From: DATHSY01 sp046729855
Lineage (GTDB): Bacteria; Actinomycetota; UBA4738; HRBIN12
Reading direction: 5' to 3'
DNA length: 64,000 bases
Assembly: GCA_046729855.1 (NCBI GenBank)
Contig: JBKPHM010000047.1
Span: forward strand, 62,001-126,000
Every line of letters begins with the position of its first letter. Position 1 is the stretch's first letter. The notes under the pieces are model-generated. The model ran no database searches, was not told where the DNA came from, and saw only the letters and a list, made by a program, of their open reading frames with translations. Positions 49,605-58,133 of this stretch are shown here, one piece after another. The position numbers and the translations under genes are program-made.

Positions 49605-51329
49605 GTGCCGACAACCAGCATCCTGGTCGCGAACCGAGGCGAGATCGCCGTTCGCATCATCCGCACGATCCGCGAGCTCGGGCTCCGGTCGATCGCGGTG
49701 TACTCCGATGCCGACCGCGAGGCGCTCCACGTCGAGATGGCGGATACTGCCTTCCGTATCGGGCCGGCCCTCGCTGCCGATTCGTACCTGTCGATCAGCT
49801 CGATCCTCGACGCGGCGCGGCGCGCGAAGGCGAGCGCCGTCCATCCCGGCTACGGATTCCTCTCCGAGCGCGCGCATTTCGCGCGAGCCGTCGAGGGGTC
49901 GGGCTTCACGTTCGTCGGTCCGCCCGCGGATGCGATCGAGATGATGGGCGACAAGTCGGCCGCCAGGCAGGCGGCCGATCGCGTCGGCGTTCCGATCGTC
50001 CCCGGGACGCCGGAATCGGTGAACGTCGAGGACGCGCCCGCCGAGGCCGACCGCATCGGCTATCCCGTGCTGGTCAAGGCCGCGTTCGGCGGCGGCGGCC
50101 GCGGGATGCACGTCGTCCGCTCACCCAAGGAGCTCGCCGGCGCGCTCAGGCGCGCCGCCCGCGAGGCGCAGGCGTACTTCGGGCGACCGGACGTCTTCCT
50201 CGAGCGGTACCTCGACCGCGCCCACCATGTGGAGGCGCAGATCCTGGCCGACACACACGGCAACGTGTTCTTCGTGGGCGAGCGAGATTGCAGCGTCCAG
50301 CGGCGTCACCAGAAGCTGATCGAGGAGACGCCGTCGCCCGTGGTGGACGCCGAGCTTCGATCGCGGATCGGCCAGGCCGCGATGTCGCTCGCCAAGGAGG
50401 CCGGCTACACCAACGCCGGCACGGTCGAGTTCATCGTCGACGAGGACGGCAGCTACTACTTCCTCGAGATGAACACGCGGCTCCAGGTCGAGCACACGGT
50501 CACGGAGATGGTCACCGGCCTGGACCTCGTAGCCCTCCAAATCGCCGTCGCGCTCGGCGAGCGGATCGACCTGTCGAGCGTCCGGCCGAGCGGCCACGCG
50601 ATCCAGTGCCGGATCAACGCGGAGGACCCGTCGCGCAATTTCCTGCCCGGGCCCGGCCGGATCACGGCGTACCGCGAGCCGTCGGGGCCGTTCGTCCGCG
50701 TCGACGCCGGCGTCGTCGGGGGCAAGGTGGTCCCGCCCGACTACGACTCGATGTTCGCCAAGGTGATCGTGTCGGCCGAGGACCGCGAGCGCGCCCGTCG
50801 CCGGATGCTGCGGGCGCTCTCCGAGTTCGCGATCGATGGCGTTCCGACCACGATCCCGCTGCACCGATGGATCCTCACGAGCGAGCCGTTCCGTTCGGGG
50901 ACGCACACGACGACCTGGCTCGAGGCGGCCCTCCGCGACGCCGAGCTGCCGCCGGCGCGCGCCTCGGTCGCAGCGTCCGAGTCCGGCGGGCCCGTGCCCG
51001 CGGAGATGCTGGTCGAGCTCGCCGGCCGACGCGTCCCGGTTCGGATCTTCGACCGCCGCCGCCCGACCGCGCCAAAGGCACCCGTGCGCCACGGCAGGCA
51101 CCACGCCGAGCACGTCCACAGCGTGATCTCCGCGCCGATGCAGGGGACGATCTTGCGGGTGCTCGTCGAGCCCGGGCAGGAGATCGAGGCCGGCGACGTG
51201 ATCTGCATCCTCGAGGCGATGAAGATGGAGAACGCGATCCCCGCGCCGCGCGAAGGGGTCGTGACCGAGCTGCCGATCGAGGACGGCCAGGTCGTGCAGC
51301 GGGGTCAGACGCTCGCCGTGATCGACTGA
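49605..51329 (+). CDS. Acyl-CoA carboxylase alpha subunit (biotin carboxylase + BCCP)
   Basis: A 574-residue biotin-dependent carboxylase subunit. Biotin carboxylase domain 1-445: ILVANRGEIAVRIIRTIREL at the start, ATP-grasp loop AAFGGGGRGMH near 165, catalytic EMNTRLQVEHTVTEM near 285-300. The BCCP domain near the end carries the biotinylated Lys in EAMKMEN (about 545). It pairs with the beta subunit at 27427-29028 to carboxylate acetyl- or propionyl-CoA. GTG 49605 is preceded by GGAGA about 7 nt upstream. Its 3' end overlaps the kinase remnant by 25 nt. Confidence 0.94.
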   Translation: MPTTSILVANRGEIAVRIIRTIRELGLRSIAVYSDADREALHVEMADTAFRIGPALAADSYLSISSILDAARRAKASAVHPGYGFLSERAHFARAVEGSGFTFVGPPADAIEMMGDKSAARQAADRVGVPIVPGTPESVNVEDAPAEADRIGYPVLVKAAFGGGGRGMHVVRSPKELAGALRRAAREAQAYFGRPDVFLERYLDRAHHVEAQILADTHGNVFFVGERDCSVQRRHQKLIEETPSPVVDAELRSRIGQAAMSLAKEAGYTNAGTVEFIVDEDGSYYFLEMNTRLQVEHTVTEMVTGLDLVALQIAVALGERIDLSSVRPSGHAIQCRINAEDPSRNFLPGPGRITAYREPSGPFVRVDAGVVGGKVVPPDYDSMFAKVIVSAEDRERARRRMLRALSEFAIDGVPTTIPLHRWILTSEPFRSGTHTTTWLEAALRDAELPPARASVAASESGGPVPAEMLVELAGRRVPVRIFDRRRPTAPKAPVRHGRHHAEHVHSVISAPMQGTILRVLVEPGQEIEAGDVICILEAMKMENAIPAPREGVVTELPIEDGQVVQRGQTLAVID

Positions 51330-51538
51330 GGCGGTTCGATCCGGTCGTCGGGCTCGACGGCCCCGGCCTCGCTCTCGTCGTCGGCCGGCGGCACGGCGGG
51401 GAGGAACGCGCAGAACACCGAACCGGCCGGGCTCGACCGCTCCAGCCACACGCGTCCGCCGATCGCCTCCGCCATCTTCCGGCAGATGTACAGACCCAGC
51501 CCCGTGCCGCCCACCTTGCGTGTGGCCGAGCTGTCCAC
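51305..51538 (-). pseudogene. Histidine-kinase HATPase remnant
   Basis: A 77-residue frame that holds only the final part of a sensor kinase ATPase domain: DSSATRKVGGTGLGLYICR is the G2 box with its lead-in, followed by KMAEAIGGRVWLERSS and a final strand VFCAFLP, then an acidic tail. The H-box, N, G1 and F boxes are missing. Upstream the frame closes at the F420-reductase stop (51555-51557), 17 nt before the remnant. It looks like the 3' stump of a lost kinase. Confidence 0.6.
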
Positions 51539-51554
51539 TGCGTGCGCCTGTTGC

Positions 51555-52238
51555 TCAGCGCTGCGGCTTGCCCCACGCGTCGCGACCCGTGACGCGGAAC
51601 CCGGCGTCGTGGATCTTGTACGCGCGGTTCACGGAGATGAGCAGCGCCGTCATCGGCTCGACGATCCGAGCCATCGACAGGTCGCCCGCGTCCACCCAGC
51701 GGAGATTCGGGATCGAGTCAATGAGCTCGCCGACCGTCGCCTTGGCCTCGGCGTCCTTGCCGCAGACGAAGACGTCGCTCTCGACCGGACGCTCGATGTC
51801 TTGCAGCTGCTCACCCGAGACCGTGTGGAACGCGCCGATCATCCGCACGCCGGGCTCGAGCAGCGCCTTCGCCTGCTCCGCCGCCGAACCGTGCCAGGGC
51901 CGGATCACCTGCCAGGCACGCCCGCCGACGGCCGTGGCGAGCGGGCTGGTGCAGTCCACGACGATCTTCCCGACGGCCACGCGTTCCTTGATCGCTCGGT
52001 AGATGTCGGACTGGCCGGCGTACGGCACCGTTACGAAGATCACGTCCGCCGTCTCGGCGGCCTTCTCGTTCGTCGTGCCGTCGATGTTGCCGCCGCTCAG
52101 CTCACGCGCCCGCTCAGCCGACGCGGCGCCCTTCTCCTCCGAGCGGGAGCCGATGATGACGCCCCGCCCGGCCATGCCAAGGCGGAGCGAGAGGCCGAAG
52201 CCCTCCTCGCCCGTTCCGCCGATCACCGCGATGTCCAT
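51555..52238 (-). CDS. npdG: NADPH-dependent F420 reductase
   Basis: A 227-residue Rossmann enzyme moving hydride between NADPH and coenzyme F420. Marks: MDIAVIGGTGEEGFGLSLRL at the start, GSRSEEKG near 31-38 (NADP 2'-phosphate contact), PYAGQSDIYRAIKE near 78, GAFHTVSGEQL near 133, and VDAGDLSMARIVEPMTALL near 180. It shows that the organism probably makes F420. ATG 52238 lies 7 nt behind a TAAGCT -10 box, which rules out the longer frame-open start at 52271. Confidence 0.9.
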   Translation of the reverse strand: MDIAVIGGTGEEGFGLSLRLGMAGRGVIIGSRSEEKGAASAERARELSGGNIDGTTNEKAAETADVIFVTVPYAGQSDIYRAIKERVAVGKIVVDCTSPLATAVGGRAWQVIRPWHGSAAEQAKALLEPGVRMIGAFHTVSGEQLQDIERPVESDVFVCGKDAEAKATVGELIDSIPNLRWVDAGDLSMARIVEPMTALLISVNRAYKIHDAGFRVTGRDAWGKPQR

Positions 52239-52245
52239 GCGGGCG

Positions 52246-52251
52246 AGCTTA
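52246..52251 (-). promoter_or_regulatory. -10 box of npdG
   Basis: Minus-strand TAAGCT, 7 nt before ATG 52238. Confidence 0.5.
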
Positions 52252-52299
52252 GCGAAGGACACCCGAGACAAGCCGGCCGGCGGCGGGCGGTGGACCGGG

Positions 52300-53898
52300 T
52301 CAGTGCCGCGGCAAGTACTCGCCGAAGACCCGCCGTAGCGCGTCCGAGACCTCGCCGAGCGTCGCGCGTGAGCGGAGGGCCTCCCTCATCGCCGGCAGCA
52401 GGTTCGCGTCGCCCCTCGCGGCGTCCTCGATGGACATGAGCGCGCGCTCGACGGCCGCTTGGTCCCGCGACGCGCGCAGCGCGCGGACGCGCTCGATCTG
52501 CCGTACGACCTCCTCCTCGCCGATCCGCTGGATCTCGACCGACGCCTCGTCGGCATCCCGGAACCGGTTCACGCCGACGACGACCCGCTCCCCCGTCTCG
52601 ATCCCTCGCTGGATCCGGTAGGCAGCCTCGTGGATCTCGTCCTGCACGAACCCTGCCTCGATCGCCGCGACGGCGCCGCCCATCCCGTCGATCTTCTCCA
52701 GGTACCGCCACGCGCGCTGCTCCACCTCGTTCGTCAGCGTCTCGACGAAGTACGACCCCGCGAGCGGATCCACCGCGTCGGCGACGCCCGTCTCGGTCGC
52801 CAGGATCTGCTGCGTGCGCAGCGCGATCTTCGCCGCGCGCTCCGTCGGCAGCGCCAGCGCCTCGTCGAAGGAGTTGGTGTGCAGCGACTGCGTGCCGCCC
52901 AGCACCGCCGCGAGCGCCTCGTACGAGGTCCGCACGATGTTGTTCTCGGGCTGCTGCGCAGTGAGCGTGGCGCCGCCGGTTTGCGTGTGGAACCGTAGCA
53001 TCTCGCTCCGCGGGTCCTCGGCGCCGAAACGCTCGGTCATGATCCGCGCCCACATCCGGCGCGCGGCTCGGAACTTGGCGACCTCCTCGAACAGATTCAT
53101 GTGGCACGCGAAGAAGAACGACAGTCGTGGCGCGAACGCGTCAACCGCGAGGCCGGCGTCGAGCGCCGCTCGGACGTAGGCGATGCCGTTCGCGAGCGTG
53201 AAGGCGATCTCCTGCACGGCGGTCGCGCCGGCCTCGCGCATGTGGTAGCCGCTGATCGAGATCGTGTTCCACCGCGGGATCCGTTCGCCGCAGTACGCGA
53301 AGAGGTCGGTGATCAGCCGCATCGAGGGCTTCGGGGGGTAGATGTACGTGCCCCGCGCGGCGTACTCCTTCAGCAGGTCGTTCTGCACGGTGCCCGAGAG
53401 CTTCGACGCGTCGATCCCTCGTTCCTCTGCGACGAGTTCGTACAGCAGGAGAAGGATCGGCGCCGTCGCGTTGATCGTCATCGACGTGGAGACCTCGTCG
53501 AGCGGGATGCCGTCGAACAGACGTGCCATGTCCTCGACCGAGTCGATCGCCACGCCGGTCTTGCCGACCTCGCCCTCGGCGCGCGGGTGGTCGGAGTCGA
53601 GCCCCATCTGGGTCGGCAGGTCGAACGCGACCGACAGGCCGGTCTGGCCGTGCTCGAGGAGGTACCGGAACCGGCGATTCGTCTCGTCCGCCGTCGCCAT
53701 TCCCGCGTACTGCCGCATCGTCCAAGGACGACCTCGGTACATCGTGCGATACGGCCCGCGGGTGAACGGCGGCGAGCCAGGCTCGCCGAGGTCGCGCTCG
53801 ACGTCAAAGCCCTCGAGGTCGGCGGGGGTGTACAGCGGCCGGATCTCGATCTCGGAATCGGTGCGCCGCACGCCCGAGCGATCGGGATCCCGCGCCAT
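52300..53898 (-). CDS. Methylmalonyl-CoA mutase large (catalytic) subunit
   Basis: A 532-residue TIM-barrel subunit that rearranges methylmalonyl-CoA to succinyl-CoA with adenosylcobalamin. Marks: GPYRTMYRGRPWTMRQYAG near 48-66 (Tyr of the MCM type, where isobutyryl mutases have Phe), KPSMRLITD (Arg), ISGYHMREAGAT near 210, and NIVRTSYEALAAVLGGTQSL near 320. It has no B12-binding domain, so a separate small subunit must be encoded outside the window. The epimerase (23509) and carboxylase subunits fit upstream steps. Confidence 0.88.
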   Translation of the reverse strand: MARDPDRSGVRRTDSEIEIRPLYTPADLEGFDVERDLGEPGSPPFTRGPYRTMYRGRPWTMRQYAGMATADETNRRFRYLLEHGQTGLSVAFDLPTQMGLDSDHPRAEGEVGKTGVAIDSVEDMARLFDGIPLDEVSTSMTINATAPILLLLYELVAEERGIDASKLSGTVQNDLLKEYAARGTYIYPPKPSMRLITDLFAYCGERIPRWNTISISGYHMREAGATAVQEIAFTLANGIAYVRAALDAGLAVDAFAPRLSFFFACHMNLFEEVAKFRAARRMWARIMTERFGAEDPRSEMLRFHTQTGGATLTAQQPENNIVRTSYEALAAVLGGTQSLHTNSFDEALALPTERAAKIALRTQQILATETGVADAVDPLAGSYFVETLTNEVEQRAWRYLEKIDGMGGAVAAIEAGFVQDEIHEAAYRIQRGIETGERVVVGVNRFRDADEASVEIQRIGEEEVVRQIERVRALRASRDQAAVERALMSIEDAARGDANLLPAMREALRSRATLGEVSDALRRVFGEYLPRH

Positions 53899-53905
53899 GC
53901 GGCTA

Positions 53906-53911
53906 AGGGTA
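53906..53911 (-). promoter_or_regulatory. -10 box of mutase gene
   Basis: Minus-strand TACCCT, 7 nt before ATG 53898. Confidence 0.5.
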
Positions 53912-53917
53912 ACGGGT

Positions 53918-53923
53918 TAGCAT
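53918..53923 (+). promoter_or_regulatory. -10 box of O-methyltransferase gene
   Basis: TAGCAT, 6 nt before ATG 53930; back to back with the mutase -10 box. Confidence 0.5.
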
Positions 53924-53929
53924 CACGCG

Positions 53930-54562
53930 ATGGACATCGTGAACCCGGAGGTCGAGGCCTACATGCGGGGTCTCCTCGACCGCTACGACGACCCAGTGCT
54001 CCTCGAGATGGAGGCCGAGGCGGAGCGACGCCGGTTCCCGGCCGTCGGACGGATCATCGGCGTGACGCTCGAGGTCCTCGCACGCTCGATCGGCGCGCGA
54101 CGCGTGTTCGAGCTCGGCTCGGGCTTTGGCTACAGCGCGTACTGGTTGGCCCGCGCGGTCGGCGACGGCGGCGAGGTGCACTGCACGGAGGGCGACCCCG
54201 CGAACGTCGATGCCGGCCGGGCGTGGCTCGACCGGGCCGGCCTCGGGGACCGGGTCCTCTGGCACGTGGGCGACGCGCTGACCTCGTTCGCCGACGTCGA
54301 AGGCGAGTTCGACGTCGTGTTCGTCGACATCGACAAGCGCGAGTACCCCGACGCGTGGCGAGCCGCGAGCCCGCGGGTCCGCGTGGGCGGCGTCTACATC
54401 GCCGACAACAGCCTCGGCACCGGAAGCACGAACGTGCTGCGTGACGACGAAACCGCCGGCTTCATCCGCAAGCACAACGCGCTGATCGCCGCCGACGAGG
54501 GGTGGGTCAGCACGATCGTCCCCACGCGCGAGGGCGACCTCGTCGCCTTGCGCCTGCGCTGA
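53930..54562 (+). CDS. Class I SAM-dependent O-methyltransferase
   Basis: A 210-residue cation-dependent methyltransferase of the COMT/CCoAOMT type. Motif I FELGSGFGYSAYWLARA near 62-78 binds SAM; VHCTEGDP and DVVFVDIDKREYPDAW near 128-142 carry the metal-binding Asp residues; VYIADNSLGTGSTN near 155. Acceptor unknown (catechol-like in characterised members). It is divergent from the mutase with only 31 bp between the start codons. Confidence 0.88.
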   Translation: MDIVNPEVEAYMRGLLDRYDDPVLLEMEAEAERRRFPAVGRIIGVTLEVLARSIGARRVFELGSGFGYSAYWLARAVGDGGEVHCTEGDPANVDAGRAWLDRAGLGDRVLWHVGDALTSFADVEGEFDVVFVDIDKREYPDAWRAASPRVRVGGVYIADNSLGTGSTNVLRDDETAGFIRKHNALIAADEGWVSTIVPTREGDLVALRLR

Positions 54563-54691
54563 CCTGGGACCTCGGTCCGGCTACCCGATGTCCGCGGCAC
54601 CTCGATTTCCTTGACGGAGCCCGCCGGAGGCTCGAGGGGCGAAGCTCAGCGCGTCGGCCATCGAGTCCAGGGGGAATCGCTCGCCGCACGA

Positions 54692-54697
54692 TAGGCT
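54692..54697 (+). promoter_or_regulatory. -10 box of sdhCDAB operon
   Basis: TAGGCT, 14 nt before GTG 54712, giving a leader of about 8 nt that contains GGGGAAG. Confidence 0.4.
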
Positions 54698-54711
54698 TTC
54701 GGGGAAGCATC

Positions 54712-55113
54712 GTGGCCAAGCGCAAGGCTGACTTCGGCACGCTCTACAAGGGCAGTCCGGGACAGTGGTCCTGGATCGCCCACCGCATCACCGGCATCGC
54801 CGTCACCCTGTTCCTGTTCGCCCACATCGTGGACACGGCCGTGGTCGGGTGGGGCCCAGAGGCCTACGAGAAGGTCACGGCCGTCTATCACAACTGGGTG
54901 GTCAGGCTGCTCGAGCTCGGTCTTGTGGCGGCCGTCCTGTATCACGCGATCAACGGCGTCAAGATCATGATCATCGACTTCTGGCCGTCGACGACGCGGT
55001 ACTACAAGCCGATGTCGCTGGTCAGCACGGGCCTGTTCCTCGTGTCGATCGCGGCCGTCACGCTGGTGATGGGCGATGACATCCTGAATCTGGCGTTCGG
55101 GTGGAACCTCTGA
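54712..55113 (+). CDS. sdhC: Succinate dehydrogenase cytochrome b subunit
   Basis: A 133-residue membrane anchor with three TM segments: ITGIAVTLFLFAHIVDTAVV, LLELGLVAAVLYHAINGVKI and LVSTGLFLVSIAAVTLVM. SPGQWSWIAHRITG is the family signature, with a haem-ligand His in FLFAHI and another in LYHAIN. It holds haem b and the quinone site with SdhD. GTG 54712 was chosen for its spacing to GGGGAAG; the stop overlaps sdhD as TGATG. Confidence 0.92.
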   Translation: MAKRKADFGTLYKGSPGQWSWIAHRITGIAVTLFLFAHIVDTAVVGWGPEAYEKVTAVYHNWVVRLLELGLVAAVLYHAINGVKIMIIDFWPSTTRYYKPMSLVSTGLFLVSIAAVTLVMGDDILNLAFGWNL

Positions 55114-55565
55114 TGGCGACGATCGAGACACGTCGCGCCGAACAACGGCCCGCACGCGACCGTCGTGGAGCGCTCGGACCGGGGGGACGGGAGCGGCCGG
55201 CCGGCGGGTGGGAGCTCTGGACCTGGCTGTTCATGCGGATCAGCGGCGTCGTCCTGCTGTTCCTCGCGGTCGGCCACGTACTGATCATGCACGTGCTCGA
55301 CGCGGGCGTGGATCGCGTGGACTTCGGGTTCGTGGCGGCGCGATGGGGCAACCCCTTCTGGAGGACCTGGGACTGGGCGCTGCTGTCGCTCGCGCTCCTC
55401 CACGGCGTGAACGGGTTCCGCGTCGTCGTGCAGGACTACATCCGCCCGATCGGCTGGCGGTTCGTCGCCAACATGTTCTTCTACGTCGTCGGCTTCATCC
55501 TGTTCGTGCTCGGGACGGTCGTCGTGTTCACGTTCGACCCGACCCGGTGGCCGGGGGCATCGTGA
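55113..55565 (+). CDS. sdhD: Succinate dehydrogenase membrane anchor subunit
   Basis: A 150-residue second anchor with three TM segments: WTWLFMRISGVVLLFLAVGH (with a haem-side His), LLSLALLHGVNGFRVVV and FFYVVGFILFVLGTVVVFTF. The first 35 residues are charged and cytoplasmic. Two anchor genes in front of sdhA is the arrangement found in actinobacterial Sdh1-type operons. ATG 55113 is coupled to the sdhC stop, and its own stop overlaps sdhA as GTGA. Confidence 0.9.
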   Translation: MATIETRRAEQRPARDRRGALGPGGRERPAGGWELWTWLFMRISGVVLLFLAVGHVLIMHVLDAGVDRVDFGFVAARWGNPFWRTWDWALLSLALLHGVNGFRVVVQDYIRPIGWRFVANMFFYVVGFILFVLGTVVVFTFDPTRWPGAS

Positions 55566-57301
55566 CCGTCACGCACACGTACGACGCCGTGATCGTCGGC
55601 GCGGGGGGCGCGGGCCTGCGCGCGGCGATCGAAGCGTCCGACCGCGTGAAGACCGCGGTGATCTCGAAGCTCTATCCCACGCGCTCGCACACCGGGACCG
55701 CCCAGGGCGGTGTGTGCGCGGCGCTCGCCAATGTCGAGGAGGACTACCCCGAGTGGCACGCGTTCGACACCGTGAAGGGCGGCGACTACCTGGTCGATCA
55801 GCCGGCGGCACTGCTGATGTGCGAGGAGGCCGTCGACGCGATCTACCAGCTCGAGCACTGGGGGCTGCCCTTCAACCGCACGCCGGACGGCAAGATCGAC
55901 CAGCGGCGGTTCGGCGGCCACACGCGCAACCACGGCGAGGCGGCCGTGAAACGCGCGTGCTATGCGGCCGACAGGACCGGCCACATGATCCTCCAGACGC
56001 TCTACCAGCAGTGCGTCAAGCGCGACGTGCGCTTCTTCAACGAGTTCTACGTCTTCGACCTGCTGCGCGCGGACGACGGGGCGACGGCCGGAGTCGTCGC
56101 GTACCAGCTCGCGACGGGCGAGCTGCACGTGTTCCGTTCCAAGGCGGTGCTCTTCGCGACGGGCGGCTCCGGGCGCACGTTCAGGGTCTCGTCGAACGCG
56201 CACACGCTGACGGGCGACGGTCAGGCTGTCGTCTGGCGCCGGGGGGTCCCGCTCGAGGACATGGAGTTCTTCCAGTTCCATCCGACCGGCGTCTACAAGA
56301 TGGGGATCCTGCTGTCCGAAGCCGTCCGCGGCGAGGGCGGCATCATCTTGAACGGTGAGGGCGAGCGGTTCATGGAGCGCTACGCGCCGACCGTGAAGGA
56401 CCTCGCGCCCCGAGACATGGTGAGCCGCGCGATCTATCAGGAGATCAAGGAGGGGCGCGGCGCCGGTCCGCACAGGGACGCGGTCTGGCTCGACGTGCGA
56501 CACCTGCCGCGCGACGTGATCGACGAGAAGCTGCCGGACGTGACCGAGTTCGCGCGCGTCTACCTCAACGTGGAGCCCACGCGCGAGCTGGTCCCGATCC
56601 AGCCGACAGCGCACTACGTGATGGGCGGGATCCCGACCGACGTGGACGGACGGGTCGTGACCGGCCCGGATGAGACGCCGGTCCCGGGGCTCTACGCCGC
56701 CGGCGAGTGCGCGTGCGTCTCGGTCCACGGCGCCAATCGGCTGGGCACGAACTCGTTGCTCGACATCGTCGTGTTCGGACGCCGGGGCGGCAAGGACATG
56801 GCCGAGTACGCGCTCCAGGCCGACCTTCCGGCGCCGCCTGAGCGGCCGGCGACGTTCGTCGAGGAGATGGTCGGTGGGCTGATGAGCCGGCCTGAGGGCG
56901 CGAACGCGGCCGACATCCGCATCGAGCTGCAGGACTCGATGTTCGACCTGGCGTTCGTGGTTCGCACCGAGACCGGCCTCAAGAAGATGCAGGGGATCCT
57001 GGCGGGGCTCCGGGAGCGCTACGACCACGTCTTCGTCCAGGACAAAGGCAAGCTCTACAACACCGAGCTGACCGAGGCCGTCGAGCTCGGGTTCCTGCTC
57101 GACAACGCCGAGGCGCTAATCGCGGCGGCGCTCGCCCGGGACGAGAGCCGCGGAGGTCACTACCGCGAGGACCACCCGATGCGTGACGACGCAAACTGGC
57201 TGAAGCACTCGCTCGTATACAGGGCGGCCGACGGGACGCTCTCGCTCGAGTTCAAGCCGGTGAAGATGGGTCCCTACGTCCCGATGGAGCGCAAGTACTG
57301 A
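55562..57301 (+). CDS. sdhA: Succinate dehydrogenase flavoprotein subunit
   Basis: A 579-residue subunit oxidising succinate to fumarate. FAD-binding VIVGAGGAGLRAA (10-22); the covalent-FAD His is His43 in RSHTGTAQGG; substrate-site motifs FHPTGVY near 240 and GTNSLLDIVVFGRRGGKDMA near 395; C-terminal REDHPMRDD. It starts at GTG 55562 inside the sdhD stop and ends overlapping sdhB as TGATG, so all four subunits are translationally chained. Confidence 0.96.
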   Translation: MTVTHTYDAVIVGAGGAGLRAAIEASDRVKTAVISKLYPTRSHTGTAQGGVCAALANVEEDYPEWHAFDTVKGGDYLVDQPAALLMCEEAVDAIYQLEHWGLPFNRTPDGKIDQRRFGGHTRNHGEAAVKRACYAADRTGHMILQTLYQQCVKRDVRFFNEFYVFDLLRADDGATAGVVAYQLATGELHVFRSKAVLFATGGSGRTFRVSSNAHTLTGDGQAVVWRRGVPLEDMEFFQFHPTGVYKMGILLSEAVRGEGGIILNGEGERFMERYAPTVKDLAPRDMVSRAIYQEIKEGRGAGPHRDAVWLDVRHLPRDVIDEKLPDVTEFARVYLNVEPTRELVPIQPTAHYVMGGIPTDVDGRVVTGPDETPVPGLYAAGECACVSVHGANRLGTNSLLDIVVFGRRGGKDMAEYALQADLPAPPERPATFVEEMVGGLMSRPEGANAADIRIELQDSMFDLAFVVRTETGLKKMQGILAGLRERYDHVFVQDKGKLYNTELTEAVELGFLLDNAEALIAAALARDESRGGHYREDHPMRDDANWLKHSLVYRAADGTLSLEFKPVKMGPYVPMERKY

Positions 57302-58068
57302 TGCCCGGCGAGACGCTCGGCGAGGTCCTCGACGGCTCGGACGGACGCCGTGCCGGCGCGAGCGACAAGGTGTCGCTCACGCTGAAGATCCGGCGCTATA
57401 ACCCCGAGGTCCGCGCCGACTCGTGGTGGGACGAGTTCACGATCCAGGCCGAGCCGAACGACCGGCTCCTCGACGCATTGCACATCGTGAAGTGGTACCA
57501 CGACGGCACGCTCGCCCTGCGGCGTTCGTGCGCGCACGGCATCTGCGGCTCGGACGCGGTGATGGTGAACGGGCAGAACCGGCTCGCCTGCAAGATCCTG
57601 GTCCGAGACGTGATGCCGCGCGCGACGGTCGAGCCGATCCGTGGGCTGCCGGTGCTCAAGGACCTGATCGTCGACATGGAGCCGTTCTTCGCCGGGTATC
57701 GCTCAGTGCTTCCCTACCTGATCGATGACGGCTCGGAGCCCGACGCGGAGCGGTACCAGTCGCCGGAGGACCGGCATCGGTTCGACGACACGACCAAGTG
57801 CATCCTGTGCGCCTGCTGCACCACCGCGTGCCCGATCTTCTGGGGCGACGACGAGTACGTCGGGCCCGCTGCGATCGTGAACGCGCACCGGTTCATCTAC
57901 GACTCGCGCGACCAGGGCGGCCGCGAGCGGCTCAAGATCCTGTCCGAGAAGACCGGCGTCTTCCGCTGCCGCACGACCTTCAACTGCACCGAGGCGTGCC
58001 CGCGCGGCATCGAGGTCACGAAGGCGATCCAGGACGTGAAGCGTTCCATCCTGTTCGACCGCTTCTAG
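57301..58068 (+). CDS. sdhB: Succinate dehydrogenase iron-sulfur subunit
   Basis: A 255-residue subunit carrying electrons from FAD to quinone. [2Fe-2S]: CAHGICGSD and NRLAC (about 79-100, with Asp in place of the third-site Cys as in E. coli). [4Fe-4S]: CILCACCTTACP near 161-172. [3Fe-4S]: CRTTFNCTEACPRG near 222-235. The N-terminal 20 residues are an extra charged tail. Last gene of the operon, followed after 65 nt by the NAD-type isocitrate dehydrogenase with its own -10 box. Confidence 0.96.
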   Translation: MPGETLGEVLDGSDGRRAGASDKVSLTLKIRRYNPEVRADSWWDEFTIQAEPNDRLLDALHIVKWYHDGTLALRRSCAHGICGSDAVMVNGQNRLACKILVRDVMPRATVEPIRGLPVLKDLIVDMEPFFAGYRSVLPYLIDDGSEPDAERYQSPEDRHRFDDTTKCILCACCTTACPIFWGDDEYVGPAAIVNAHRFIYDSRDQGGRERLKILSEKTGVFRCRTTFNCTEACPRGIEVTKAIQDVKRSILFDRF

Positions 58069-58121
58069 AAGCCCTCGCGCAGCGCGCGCACTTGCCGGAA
58101 CGTGCGTGACGGGGTGGGCGC

Positions 58122-58127
58122 TATGGT
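58122..58127 (+). promoter_or_regulatory. -10 box of NAD-type icd
   Basis: TATGGT, 6 nt before GTG 58134. Confidence 0.5.
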
Positions 58128-58133
58128 GCGGCC

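Noticed and set aside
54610..54650. Possible third copy of the dispersed repeat (GGAGGCTCGAGGGGCGAAG).
   Set aside because: Only the first 20 or so bases resemble the element and the terminal inverted repeat is missing.
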